Shown piece by piece: positions 10,249 to 21,308 of a DNA stretch of 48,184 bases. The DNA lies in NCBI GenBank assembly GCA_009746045.1, contig RPFO01001464.1, forward strand, positions 154,001-202,184, in the 5' to 3' direction. The notes under the pieces were generated by a model that searched no databases, was not told the origin of the DNA, and saw nothing but the letters and a program-made list of their open reading frames with translations. The position numbers were made by a program, and so were the translations under genes. The DNA is from Mesostigma viride (lineage: Eukaryota > Streptophyta > Mesostigmatophyceae > Mesostigmatales > Mesostigmataceae). Within the stretch, counting starts at the first letter, position 1, and the number at the start of each line of letters is the position of its first letter.

Positions 10249-12202
10249 TTCATGTCCCACGTAGCTCCCACAAAAACCAGCATCTTCATTAAAACAATAA
10301 GTGGAAGCATAAATGTGACACTATAGACATGCCCGGAGGCACGCCGTTCAAGGCCCTTCATGAAGTACATTGCCCTAGAGGCAACCAAAACAAGGGTGGG
10401 TGGGTGGGGAGCAAACTGAAAGAGGCCGACAAAACCAGCCAGAGCGGCTTTTAGTCGCAAAACCTCCCTTATCCCTAGCTAACTGACGTCATTAAACCCT
10501 TATGTTCAGTGATGCTAGTAAGACGCTAACCGTACAGACCGGGGGTAGAATATCCCGAATCTGCACGGCGTAGGTTGTTCTTTTCAGGGGCACTGCACCT
10601 CACGCCCCGTTCCGCCCGGGTATAATCAACCCAAGCGCGGAACGCACATTTTATTTAATTCATTTTTCAACCATGCACTATATTGCATCTACTAATCACA
10701 AAAGCTCTAGCCAAACAGCTACGAGGAAACACTACGACCTATAAGCCGCTCATCCAGCGGCCTCTTGTTCCCGCATTCACGTATAGAAGAAACTCCGTTC
10801 AAAGAACCCCGATTCATGTCCCACGTAGCTCCCACAAAAACCAGCATCTTCATTAAAACAATAAGTGGAAGCATACATGTGACACTAATTGACATGCCCG
10901 GAGGCACGCCGTTCAAGGCCCTTCATGAAGTACGTTGCCCAATCACCCCCGCCCTGGCTTTCCCTTGAAGCCGCACTCCACCTTGCTCGTTGTCACAAGT
11001 GACCGCCCTGCCGCAAAACGGGAGCCCCCCCACATCGGGAGGCGTGTGCCCGGCGGCTGTGGATGCATGGCCAGGCCCAAAAAGGCCCAGCGCATTTGCA
11101 CTGCGATTGCGCACGGCCAGCCTATCATGACCCCTCTCGGGGCCCCGAGTCGGTACCGCTATGGCCGTCTCCCCATAGACCCGGGGTGCTTCGAGAAAAA
11201 ACGTGGACCTAGCCCAGGCCCCGCCAGCCCGGATGCCCGAGGCCACAGCCCCAGGCACCTGGCTGAACGAGAGTCCGTTCAGCCAAGACCGCATTCCCCC
11301 CCGAGGTTTCTATGCGTGGGGAAAAAATTTCTAGCTTAGGCGCTTTTCCCATCGCCGTCTCCAGCCCCAACCACCCCCCCCTCGGCGGAAGGCAATTGCA
11401 AAGTTTGCTGGCCAGCAGCAATTTCCGAAGAAAAAGCCGCAGGCCGCGGACCGAGACACGGGTCGCCAGTGCCAGCCATCCGCGGCTCCAACCCGGGGTG
11501 CAAGCATCCCCAGGTACGGAGCACCAGCTCGCGCACTGGGCCGACCAAGCGACAGTTGAGCACCTGTCACGGCATCCGGCCCACCAAAGACCCCAAGCTG
11601 GGGAAAAGGTGCGGACTGGAGGTAATCATTTTCTTTTCTTTTAGTTAACCGGGCGAGGAACTACGCCTGGCCTGTTAACAACTGGAAGTCTCACCACTGG
11701 CCAAGTGGCCGGTGCAACCAGTGCTTTTGGGATTTTGCTCCGCAGCACCCATAGCTGCGGCTGCCGCCGCAACGACAACGAGCAAAGAAAGAGGCCGACA
11801 AAACCAGCCAGAGCGGCTTTTAGTCGCAAAACCTCCCTTATCCCTAGCTAACTGACGTCATTAAACCCTTATGTTCAGTGATGCTAGTAAGACGCTAACC
11901 GTACAGACCGGGGGTAGAATATCCCGAATCTGCACGGCTAGTATTAAATATGTAATGCGTAGGTTGTTCTTTTCAGGGGCACTGCACCTCACGCCCCGTT
12001 CCGCCCGGGTATAATCAACCCAAGCGCGGAACGCACATTTTATTTAATTCATTTTTCAACCATGCACTATATTGCATCTACTAATCACAAAAGCTCTAGC
12101 CAAACAGCTACGAGGAAACACTACGACCTATAAGCCGCTCATCCAGCGGCCTCTTGTTCCCGCATTCACGTATAGAAGAAACTCCGTTCAAAGAACCCCG
12201 AT
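10249..12202. repeat. Duplicated block pair A-B and A'-C-B'
   Basis: Block A (10249-10376, starts TTCATGTCCCACGTAG) recurs at 10813-10940. Block B (10418-10813, starts GAAAGAGGCCGACAAAACC) recurs at 11787-12202 with one 21-bp insertion near 11939. The order is A, 41 bp, B, A', 846 bp (C), B'. This reads as a tandem duplication of an A-C-B unit in which the first copy has lost C, or the second has gained it. Copies are almost identical, so the duplication is recent. It directly precedes the coiled-coil and Rep genes and may be the end structure of that element. Confidence 0.85.
10941..11786. other. GC-rich unique block C between duplicated blocks
   Basis: Open frames exist on both strands, but none has a recognised product and all overlap, as expected of GC-rich DNA. 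Near 11620 there is a polypyrimidine tract ending in CTTTTCTTTTAG, a possible splice acceptor. The segment 11322-11388 has an inverted, diverged relative at 19154-19221. Confidence 0.4.
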
Positions 12203-12346
12203 ACACATAAACAACCAATACAAAACAAGCTAACTACGGAAAACAAACGGCCTTCGGCCCCAACGGTCACAAATCCAACGGAAACGACCCGGCGAAATCG
12301 ATAACACCACCGAAACGACGCAGCCGCAGGCCACGCCGCAGCCACC

Positions 12347-12797
12347 ATGTCGACCTCTGACGACGGGGAAAACCCCGAATACCTCACGCCCATGCACCAA
12401 GGCCACGCAGGCGGATTTTGGAGGGCAAACTCCTAGAACGCTGCAAGATGAAATTGACTCACTGGTAGACGTCGGCAGGTGCGCGAAAAGCGCCCTCGAA
12501 AGTATAACAAAGAAAAGGCAACGGGACGACGACGGAATCCTAGTGGAGATTGCCCTGGCCAAAAAAAAGATGGAAGAAACAAAGACGCAGATCCAAGTCA
12601 TCGCCACAGAGGTGCACAACCTCCAGATGAGGCGAGGATGGTTTAATATTCAAAAGGGATATAAGCAGGAGCAGGAGGAGGTTGAGCGACTTGAAAACGA
12701 TCACAAAAACAAACGCCTGGCGGCGGCCGACAAGCTCTACCAGGTGCTTCCCCTGCTTATAGATGCAGTGGAGGGAATAACCTACCTTCAACAATGA
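12347..12797 (+). CDS. Coiled-coil protein, one frame change
   Basis: An ATG in strong context (GCCACCATGT) at 12347 opens a frame reading MSTSDDGENPEYLTP, which stops at about 12433. The coding signal continues in the next frame (from about 12414) through QDEIDSLVDVGRCAKSALE, a basic stretch (KKRQRDDD), and a long charged helix with heptad character (residues from LAKKKMEETK to about RLAAADKLYQ), ending ITYLQQ-TGA. The whole would be about 150 residues. Function is unknown. It lies 12 bp upstream of the Rep-like gene on the same strand, with no room for a separate promoter, which suggests one transcript or one mobile element. The frame change sits in a TTTTGGAGGG run and could be an assembly error. 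Confidence 0.5.
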
Positions 12798-12809
12798 GCA
12801 ATTTCATCG

Positions 12810-13091
12810 ATGATCAAGCGGAGCATAATTTCCAGTGAAAGCGAAGACGACGAGGACTTTATTGAAACACGAAGCGACCAGGACTTTATAGACGACGCCA
12901 CTGTCAGCCAGGGCTCGCCGCCGCCGAGGGAGCAGACGCCACCTCCCGGCACAAGTGCTAGTCATGCAGCTCCTGGCACAAGTGCTAGTCATGCAGCGGC
13001 ACCTCCACCATTCACAGCAGGGTGTCAGTACTGCAAGAAGACTTTCTCCACCATGCGAGGCCTTGAAAGACACACGACGGTAAAAAAATAA
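12810..13091 (+). CDS. N-terminal part of Rep-like protein: acidic region and C2H2-type zinc motif
   Basis: The ORF starts MIKRSIISSESEDDEDF, has an acidic region with FIETRSDQDFIDD, a Pro-rich stretch with two copies of GTSASHAA, and a zinc-finger start: CQYCKKTFSTMRGLERH has C-x2-C-x12-H spacing. It stops at 13089-13091 immediately after a run of seven A (13082-13088). The frame entered by losing one A continues without a stop into the HUH endonuclease domain. The two ORFs are therefore probably one gene, either split by an assembly error or a real frameshift. A short insertion or deletion between ATG-rich and A-rich tracts is common in long-read data. Confidence 0.5.
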   Translation: MIKRSIISSESEDDEDFIETRSDQDFIDDATVSQGSPPPREQTPPPGTSASHAAPGTSASHAAAPPPFTAGCQYCKKTFSTMRGLERHTTVKK

Positions 13092-13092
13092 T

Positions 13093-14196
13093 CCCACCCC
13101 GCAAGGTCAATGCGAATCATGTTTTTCTTTGGCGCGACTTCAGCATTACTGTGTAAACCCGCCTGGCAACAGCGACGTCACGGATGAACAGGTGCAGGTG
13201 GTGCACGACTGGCTTGATACACACGCCAGCCGGTGCTTCGCGGTGTGCGAGCGGGGTGCTGCTGCTGGAAAGCTGCACGTCCAAGCCGTCGCCACCATCT
13301 TCACGTCCGGATCCCTACCTGTCGCTAAATCGCTGAAGGAGGCCCTGGGTTGGATTCCCCACGTGCCGCCCGGTAGCAAGGTGATGGTTTCAGAGCTGGC
13401 AGAAAAGGACATGCACACGTACCTGGGCATGCTCGGGTATTGCAACAAAGACGCGCACAAACCGGGCGCTGACTTTCGCGTCATCATCGACGTAGGCAAC
13501 ACGCCTGCCATGATGGAGGACGGACGCATTATTTTCATGAAGTACCACGCAACGTCAAAGGGCAAGGTCGCCCTGTCGCCATCCAACATTTTGCAGAAGA
13601 TGGTGGCGTACATGAATGCCAACCGGATGTGGGAGGACATTGAGCCCAATGAATTGCTCCTCCACATGCACCGCAGCGGCCATTACGTGCCTCACATTTC
13701 GGACAAGATTAGGCAGCGTAGGATAGCTTACGTAGGACATCTTGCTCCAGTGATGGGAAATACGTTTTGCAGAACGGGAAATACGCTGAAACGGAATACG
13801 GACGAAGATTTTGCCGTATTGCGAAAATACGCAAAAATACGGAAAATACGGTGCACACGCACTTTTGCGCGCCAAAGGCGCGTTCGGGCCAAGGTTTCGA
13901 CGTTTCGACGGTCCCGCGCGCGCCAGAAGACTTGCGGTCAACTTGTCATAGGCGAAAGCTTATTAGTAATTCTACCATCTTATCGAATGCACTGCCGGAG
14001 TGCAGGCCCAATAACCAAGGTATACAAGGCCACCTTTTTGGCAAAGGTGCCATGCATGGCGGCTCCATCAATATGGATTACGCTTCTAGAGACGGTTATG
14101 CTGGGCAAGCTTAAGAAATTTAACCTGATTGCCCTAAATATGCTGTATCAGGATTGGTATCTTCCTCAAGAATTGGACGTACAGTATTCTGACTGA
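13093..14196 (+). pseudogene. HUH/Rep-type rolling-circle endonuclease domain, truncated by a repeat
   Basis: About 210 residues (13129-13745) look like a rolling-circle Rep nuclease: a start segment LQHYCVNPPGNSD, then AAGKLHVQAVATIF with an H-x-Q metal-binding motif, and YLGMLGYCNKDAHKP with the Y-x-x-K catalytic motif. Conserved-looking segments follow (DGRIIFMKYHATSKGKV, SGHYVPHISDKIRQRR). HUH Reps nick DNA via the tyrosine. This arrangement resembles Reps of eukaryotic mobile elements such as the Replitrons described from algae; that assignment is from memory and not tested. From 13748 the frame runs into a CCGTAT-rich dispersed repeat and the remaining residues look random, so the C-terminal half is missing. 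There is no ATG in this frame before the domain. Confidence 0.55.
13748..13851 (+). repeat. CCGTAT/ATACGG-rich dispersed repeat, copy 1
   Basis: Starts CAGTGATGGGAAATACG and consists of clustered AAATACG and ATACGG words, ending GGAAAATACGG. The same layout in inverted orientation is found at 21309-21413. It interrupts the Rep-like ORF. Confidence 0.75.
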
Positions 14197-14885
14197 TTTT
14201 AATGTGCGCTACCTAATGGCGATGGAAAGCACTGCGATTTTTCCTGCCGCAAGTTCGGATTGCAAGGCACAATTTTCGGTGCAACTTAATTGCTGCTATA
14301 TAACAGTTAGTTTCATGATCAAACATTCCCGACGCTTACATGCAAAGACGGTCCTTAAATTTGCAGCAGTTACCGATTCTTTCACAGCATCTTTGAGATG
14401 CCGCAAAGTGCAAACTTTACGGGCATCGACTGGAACCAGCTAAAGTCAGGTATGGGGCATTGCGGAGGTATTATTGGTCAATGCTTTTAAGCTTCTATTG
14501 ATTAGATAATTGTACGAGTCGGTGTGGCCTGCATGTCTTATATGCGGACTTAATAATAGTTCTTCGTTACCTCCTGGGTTCCTGTTAACTGTTTACGTGT
14601 GGACAACACTGACGTACCGCCATGCCGGCGTCATCATGGGATGAGTGCTACGCCGAGTCATCGACGTAAAGCATATGTGTGTCATACAGTGCGTTCCAGC
14701 TATCACCTTGTCGCTTTTCTAATAAAGAGACAACGGCCCTTTATATTTGTGTTGGTATTCTCGGTGGCATCTGCTTTTCTATTATGATGGTGATTACTAG
14801 CACATACTGATAATAAGTATGTGATGTACTACGTATAACTATGTGATGTACTACGTTCCCATATCTGTATCTCACTCTTAAGCTG
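14197..14885. other. No gene seen
   Basis: The ORFs are short and have no recognisable content. A pair of TATGTGATGTACTACGT words lies near 14819 and 14840. Confidence 0.4.
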
Positions 14886-16110
14886 CACAAAACTCCTGTT
14901 GCTTTGCGCACCATTGCTGCGTCGCATTCAGCCCCACTGATGCCTCTCTCGAAACTCATCTGCCTTGCTTTGAATGCTCTTCTCCCCGAAGCCAATGCAT
15001 TATTATGGGTGCATGGAGGTGCTGTCGAATGCCGGGTATGAATGCGCTGGTAGTTGGATCGTCATAGACTCAGCCCAAGTACGCCTACGCCTTGCCGCCC
15101 TTAGCCGTTCTAAGACAGCAGCAGAGAAGCGTATACCTATGCCCATAGCCACCTATGATTTCACCACTCTATTATATACCACACTAGATTTGCACGATTT
15201 GAAAGCTCGTTTAGATAGCCTCCTTACTCGTCTGTATGCACGTAGGCCTCACGGGCGCAACCACCTGCACGTGCGTGTTTCTCAGACCAAGCCCACGGCA
15301 ACGTGGCTCTCAGGGATTGCGGCAGGTGCTATCGTGCGGGATGCTTATAATTATACTATCACGAAGGCTGACCTTCAAATGTTCATTGGATCTCTTATCT
15401 TGTTGATAACACCTTCATTTGTTTTGCGGGCAATGTATACCAACAAGCTATCGGCATCCCTATGGGCACTATAACTGTGCGGGCTCCTTGCAAACCTCTA
15501 TCTACACACTTATGAGCTTGCATTCATGGAGAATCTCATTGCCACAAACGATGATGTTCTCATCAGGCGTTTTATCCACATATGTCGATAAATGATGTCA
15601 TTGCTTTCGACAACCCTGATTTCGCAACCCATTTGTATATCACCGGCCGCTGGTCTGCCTGGCATCTATTCCCGCAAGCGTCCCTCACATTAAAGCTCAC
15701 GTCGGAGGATACTCATTGCAACTACCTCGATCTTAACATTACCCATAACAAGTTCTAAGGGCTGGCGTACGGCTGTCTATGATAAGCGCAAGGATCCTAA
15801 ATACCAGCAAATTCCTTTTATTCGTTACCCCGATATTCACAGTCTCCTTTCCCACACAGCAAAATATGGTGTTGTTCTTTCTCAGTTACATCGTTTTCCC
15901 CGTCTTTGTTCTTATCGTGTCGATTTCATCACGACTCTTGTTGAACTCTTGCATCGTTTATTGGTCAAAGACTATGACCGAGACATTATGCTCTGTCAAG
16001 TCCGGTGTTTTTTGCAACGTCACCCACATCTGTTCGGTGCTGCCCCTTGGCACAAGCTCTACAAACAGGTCGTGGACCGGCTGGATCGCATAGTATCTCC
16101 GCACATCTGA
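14886..16110 (+). pseudogene. Broken reverse transcriptase, Penelope-like type
   Basis: Reading across frames, the segment encodes KTPVALRTIAASHSAPLMPL (near 14887), an RT-like helix, then ATYDFTTL followed by YTTLDLHDL (near 15150, motif A type with D), then IGIPMGT (15447-15467), LANLYLHTYE-like residues, and a Y-V-D box near 15580 followed by FDNPDF. A thumb-like part follows (YDKRKDPKYQQIPFIRYPDI, LSQLHRFPRLC) and the frame ends at 16110. The layout of a T-D-x-x-x-L-Y-T box, GIPMGT and YVDD resembles Penelope-like reverse transcriptases; other unclassified RT lineages are possible. There are at least four frame changes, including four extra bases (AAAT) inside the YVDD box, so it is inactive. 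No GIY-YIG nuclease was recognised downstream. Confidence 0.55.
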
Positions 16111-16477
16111 ACCCTGTGATGCCAGATCTCCTTTGCGGCCGTTCCGAGCTTGGCACTGGATTCGTTGTCCACATCGTTGTGTCGCTGCAGCAACACGATG
16201 TTTTCTGGCATCCGCGGGCTTTTGGTTCCCGCCGCACATTTGAAAGACTGTGCTGTCCTCCGGCTTTTTGCCTTTGCACCGTGTGCAGTTCTTGGACGTT
16301 TGGAATCATGGCATGGCTAATGTGATGACTGACTAGCTAGACCTTTTTTTCAGTGGTTTTCCATTTGCGGGTATTTCCTCGTAAATGGTGGGAGAGCGAT
16401 CGCAGCAATGGTGCATGCTCACCACTAGACACTCCCGGCCAGTTAGGCTCGAAACACACGCCCTGATCAAGCATGCT
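16111..16477. other. No gene seen
   Basis: Short overlapping ORFs on both strands with no recognised product. This may be the decayed 3' part of the RT element. Confidence 0.4.
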
Positions 16478-16765
16478 GTTTCCGGCCCCACCGTCTAGGT
16501 CATCTAGTCGCTCTACACGTAAGCCAGCCATAATTTCAATGCACAAGGATACACATTTAACCATTGCCATTCATCTTCATCATCCTGAACGACTCGAACA
16601 CGGGGACAAGATAACGGCAGGCTCGAGCTACCATGGTCCGGATTCTCCCGATTTCTGGCCTGCGCTGTTTGTCTCCTTGATGTGAGAACCTGTTATTGCC
16701 ACTGATAACCAACATGGAATTTGGCCACACCTTGTAGGCAAGCATTTCAAATGGTAATGGGTTAA

Positions 16766-19700
16766 TTATTAACCCCTAAATGGGCGGAAATGCTGCCGAT
16801 AAATCGGCAGTAACTCACCTATTTTGTAAACCAGCCCCTGTACAACCTAGCAATATCCAATGGCTGTCCTTGGGGGGCAAGCATGTCCATGAGTTGCCCT
16901 AAGCCATGATATATCACAACCTCACATATATTCATCGTAGGCCATGTATAATTGCCGTCAAAGTCAGGGGGGTCAAGACGAGCGTTTTCATTTTTGGTAG
17001 AATGTGCATTTTGAATTATGTTGTAAGAGCTAGGCACCTACCACTTCAGGGATGATAAACAATTAGTTGCTGAACAGTTTGAGCCATTGGGGTCATCATT
17101 TGGGTGGGTATACCAGCAGTTACACTCAGTACAGCCCATAGGGGTACCGTTGGTAAAAAGCAACCAAGGGGGTAGGAGTGGGCATACTACCTACTAATAC
17201 CTACTATTATGGCCCCCAACCATGCCAAACAATACATTTCCCTTCCACAATGATGGGGAAACATAACTGCATCATCACACTGCCCTTACATGGCACCTAT
17301 GTGCAGGTGCCACCTTGTCCATGCACGTAGGTAACGTGGTACGGATACCCTACGCAAGGCATGCATTCTAGGAGGCAGCCACCACCAAACTAGTGATTTT
17401 AAGCCTATTTCAGTTTGCCCTAGCAAGGATAAACCAGGCCTAAGCTGATATAGCTTGCCAGGTGATGGCCAGCACACCTGGTGGCACATGCTGACAATGG
17501 GAAGCTTCTACTCACCGGTTACATGCTTGATGATGCCACAGAGACCAGCCAACTGCCTCACACTCATGCAATATGTGTGTGGGAAATGTATAACAAACAT
17601 ATATGGAGGTATTCAAACCCATACAGCCTCTAAAACTTATCACCATCACCCTGTGGCAGGTCAACTGACTGAGGGAAGCATCTAAGAAGGGTGTTTTAGA
17701 AAGGGGCCAGGCCAGGGTCAAGAAAGAGCATGAATAATGCAAAAAGAATGTGCTACACAAGCTAGAACGTATATATAAACGTCAAACATCGATAGGAAAA
17801 CGATGCTTAAGCTTTACCAGGCATGGATGGCGTTACCTTGGCCCAGGCGGTGGCCGCAAAATGGCGCATTTCGGCACACCAAAGTTGTGCAGCGTGGTCG
17901 CTGGATTCGGCGATTTCTGGCCACCCTTGCACGTTTACGACTACAAATCATCATAAAAAGTACAAAGAAACCGATATATCCTTAAAAATACGCCGGAAAG
18001 GTATTGCTGTCAACGTTTCTATCGTCCGGCCTGATCGCAGTTTTTTCCAGCAAGAACGCTGCCGACACCTATCAAATGGCATTCCCGCGAACCAAAAATT
18101 GGCCTGTATGATCTTTAGGACGTATAAAATCGGTTTTCTCTGAATATAGTTTAATTAACGCATGCGGGAAAGATAAGGCCGCCATGCCTTGGCCTGGATG
18201 TGGAAGGCTGTCTGCGACATGGGCTGACTAATTCGATTTGTACAAAGGGTTTCCTGCTCGCCCGAATTTTCCTTGGATGACCCGGTTGTTTATAAGGGTC
18301 GGTGGCTATTAATTAGCGGTCCGAGAAAATTAATTGTAGGTTTTATACGACTTCACTTGCAAAGATTCGTGTTTGGTTGCACCAGCTGAGGTTAAGTGGG
18401 GACCTGTAGGGTCGGCTGGTTGCTTACCAAATCTTTGGCTGATTTGGGTTATTTAGTGAGTCGTGATTAATTATTGTAAAGTGGATTCGGACCGGCCCAA
18501 GGGGTCGATGGGCGCGTTTTATGTTTGTCAGTCTTGGGAACCTTGTACAACTACTTGTACGGTTAACGCACTAGCCTGGGGGTGCGTGGCCACGCTGTTT
18601 GTAGTGGCGTTTTCAGCACTGTTCAGGCCGGTGTGTGACGCATGCCGGTGTTAATTCATTTAGGATGATGTCAGCTTGTGTGTCGGCGGGCCATGCCTTA
18701 AGCAAGCTAGGCAGGCAATGATCCGCAATTGTTTCTTTCACAATGGCGGCAATGGCCGCCTGTGCAAAATTGCACATTCTAGCGCGGGTTGCATCTGTCT
18801 TGTAGCCGAGGCAGATGGTGGCACAACCGCTAAGTTGTTCGACCAAGCATAGTATAGTTGGTCGTGCAACGGAAAGAAAATTTAAATTTACCCCCAGGTC
18901 GTTTTCCCCGGCTGCGGGTCTTTTTGACATGGGCGAAGGATGGGGCGCTACTCCGGCGGTTTGGCCAGCTTCGGCGGAGCTGTTTATAAGTTTCTAAAAC
19001 AGCTCTAGTGTCACATCGCAGGCTTGCCACCGTGCGATGGTGCATGGGACGTGACCTGGACTCAAAAGGTCCCGAACCAGGATCCTGTCAGCAACGACTT
19101 TTTTTGTCATAAAATATTTTTTGTGGCGGCAGGTCAGTTGTCCAGCTGCCCCTGCCGAGGAGGGGTGGTTGGGGACAATAGGAGCCGCGCGAGAGTTGCG
19201 CTCCGAAGCTAGAAATTTCCCTATTTCGAGACTCGAGTTGGGGAGGGCGTCTCAGGGAGGCGAGGCTACGCTAGACCTTTGTCGTTCCTTTTCGTCTCAG
19301 CACCTGCTGCGCGGCTCAGTCTATTATGGTGTCGTAAAACCTCTTTCCTTTTTGGACGGTTCCGGAATTGCGAAATGCTGGCTCTTTTTGAGGGCTTGTT
19401 TTTGGGGTGGTCACCGGCTTGTGTCGCATTGTAACCAGCGGGCCCCTGCGGGGGTTAATATAGCCTAGCGCGGGCTGAGTCGCCATTTAAGATGTTGCGA
19501 CACGCTCTTTCGCGCACGGTGGTCATGACTACAATACGCTTCCGCGGACACCTTTTTCAGCGGGGAAAGTGCCCCCGGGCCTCCGGGGCAAATTCAGCAA
19601 GCGCTGCGGAACTTAGATACTAAAATTTCGTTTTTGGTTCGTACCGTACAGCCAATCATTTTGCGCCCGGATCAAATTGTGATCTGGGCACTGAACACGA

Positions 19701-20524
19701 AATTTTCAGCGGAACGTACGAAACACCAAAGCAACTACAGAAAATTTTCAGTGACGAAACTGTAGTACCTTGTACCAAGTAAAATGTAGTAGGACTTCGC
19801 TAAATTCACGTTCGGAATTTTTCCCCGCAAGATTCCCCCGCAAGATTCCCCCGCACGATTCCCCCCGCTAGGTTCAGGCTCCAGTCGATGCTCGCCAAAT
19901 GGCGCAAAAAAAGAAACATATGTTAAAATCAACGGTGCGAATCCTCGTTACCGCTCGGGTAACATTCTCACTCATTTCGCGTCTCCTACGAACCGTACTG
20001 AGTTTAATCGGCGCAATGGGGTTGGCGCCAGGGGGGGGTAATTGGGTGGAGGCTTCTTGCTTCCGCGTGCGGATTGAGAAACCTTAAGGCCACTGTTAAC
20101 TGCTGCATTTGTGGCAGGGCTCCACTTATTGTATTCAATCAAATGCTGGTCTTCTTGGGAGCTGAGTGATCTTAATCAATATCCTAAGTTTGGCCAGAAA
20201 ATTCGAACGCAAACGTAAATGCCATGCGTGGGCGCAAGCCGCCATGGCCAGGTCGTCGTTTTCCGGAATGCACGTTGTACGTGAAAAAGTACCCTGACCC
20301 CTTGTACTTTGACGGTCTGGAACACCTGTTAAACTTGGTCAAAATATAGCAAACCCTAGTATCATGTTCTGGAGAAACTTATAAACTTTCATTCTTCTCA
20401 GCTAAACGTTTCCTAATTCCCAATAGTATTCTCGCAAACTGGTCCCCCGAGTAGGTGCCGACAAATCGGCTGTAAGTCACTTTTTGGCGGAAAATCGGCA
20501 GCAAGACCATTTAGGGGTTAATAA
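16766..20524. mobile_element. 3.76-kb candidate non-autonomous Harbinger-like transposon
   Basis: Terminal inverted repeats read TTATTAACCCCTAAATGG at 16766 and its complement ending at 20524. Relatedness continues inward as scattered GCTGCCGAT and AAATCGGC words. Each end is flanked by TAA (16763-16765 and 20525-20527), matching the 3-bp TWA target duplication of the PIF/Harbinger superfamily. No transposase was recognised in the interior, where all ORFs are under about 125 codons. A shift of the end by one or two bases would change the target duplication, so the superfamily call is tentative. Confidence 0.5.
19818..19875. repeat. Short tandem repeat, ATTCCCCCGCAAG
   Basis: Four degenerate 13 to 14-bp units of GATTCCCCCGCA type lie inside the candidate Harbinger-like element. 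Confidence 0.7.
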
Positions 20525-21308
20525 TAAGCTGTACTTCACCATTTATGTTTGCTCAGCAAGGTTTTTTTTTCTGATCATTTGATATAATGCATATGTGGGC
20601 TGCTCCAAGCAAATTTCAACACTGCTGCAGGCGTGCAGCGTTTGCATGGCCTGCAAATGCTCCAAAACCTCTTACTATCAAGGAGACAACCAGCGTGAAT
20701 GCCAGAAATCGGGAGAATCCGGACCATGGTAGCTCGAGCCTGCCGTTATCTTGTCCGCGCGTTCCAGTCGTTCAGGATGATGAATATGAATGGTGATGGA
20801 AATGTGTAGCCTTGCGCATTGAAATTATGGCTGGCTTACGTGCCAGAGCGACTACAGATGTAGATGACCTAGACGGTGGGGCTCTTACTATGATGGTTAT
20901 AATATGAATGTATCCTTTATGGCTTGATATACTTGATATATCTATAGCGAGAGACATGAGCGCGACCTGATTGATTGACCATTCCATTGGGGGCACAAGA
21001 ATCAAGTCGTCTGACTAACTAGCTAGTTAGACATCGATTTGCTTGCCCTGTATAGCAAAGAAGGTGTTTCGCTAACTTGTTGTACAGAGCCTATTTCAAC
21101 TAGTTACCACCTATACCTGGAGTGGTTGATAGAGAGGTATAGTACGTGGCCTATGTACGGCCTAGACATGGTGCGCTCAAGCTTGAAATCACGCTTTCTA
21201 ACTGCTACAAGTGTTGGTAATTGGCAAAAGGTGCTTTGCAAAAAGTGATGCTGAAAGGTTCAATTCCCATGCTGCATTGATCCTTGAAATGCTCAAAAAG
21301 CAGTAGTT

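Larger units (their letters stand above)
16478..20885. repeat. Outer inverted repeat pair, about 200 bp arms
   Basis: 16478-16690 and 20675-20885 are inverted copies sharing CCCACCGTCTAGGTCATCTA, TAAGCCAGCCATAATTTCAA and GGCAGGCTCGAGCTACCATG. Each arm, read outward, encodes the same C-terminal segment (NRENPDHGSSSLPLSCPRV then VVQDDE-EW), so both arms carry one copy of the last exon of an unknown gene. The arms lie outside the shorter TIR pair at 16766 and 20524. Confidence 0.8.

Noticed and set aside
10935-11644. 134- and 110-codon ORFs in block C
   Set aside because: GC-rich stretch with overlapping ORFs on both strands and no recognisable or conserved content.
14740-14860. Short direct repeats with TATGTGATGTACTACGT
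   Set aside because: Only two copies, 4 bp apart; a simple local duplication.
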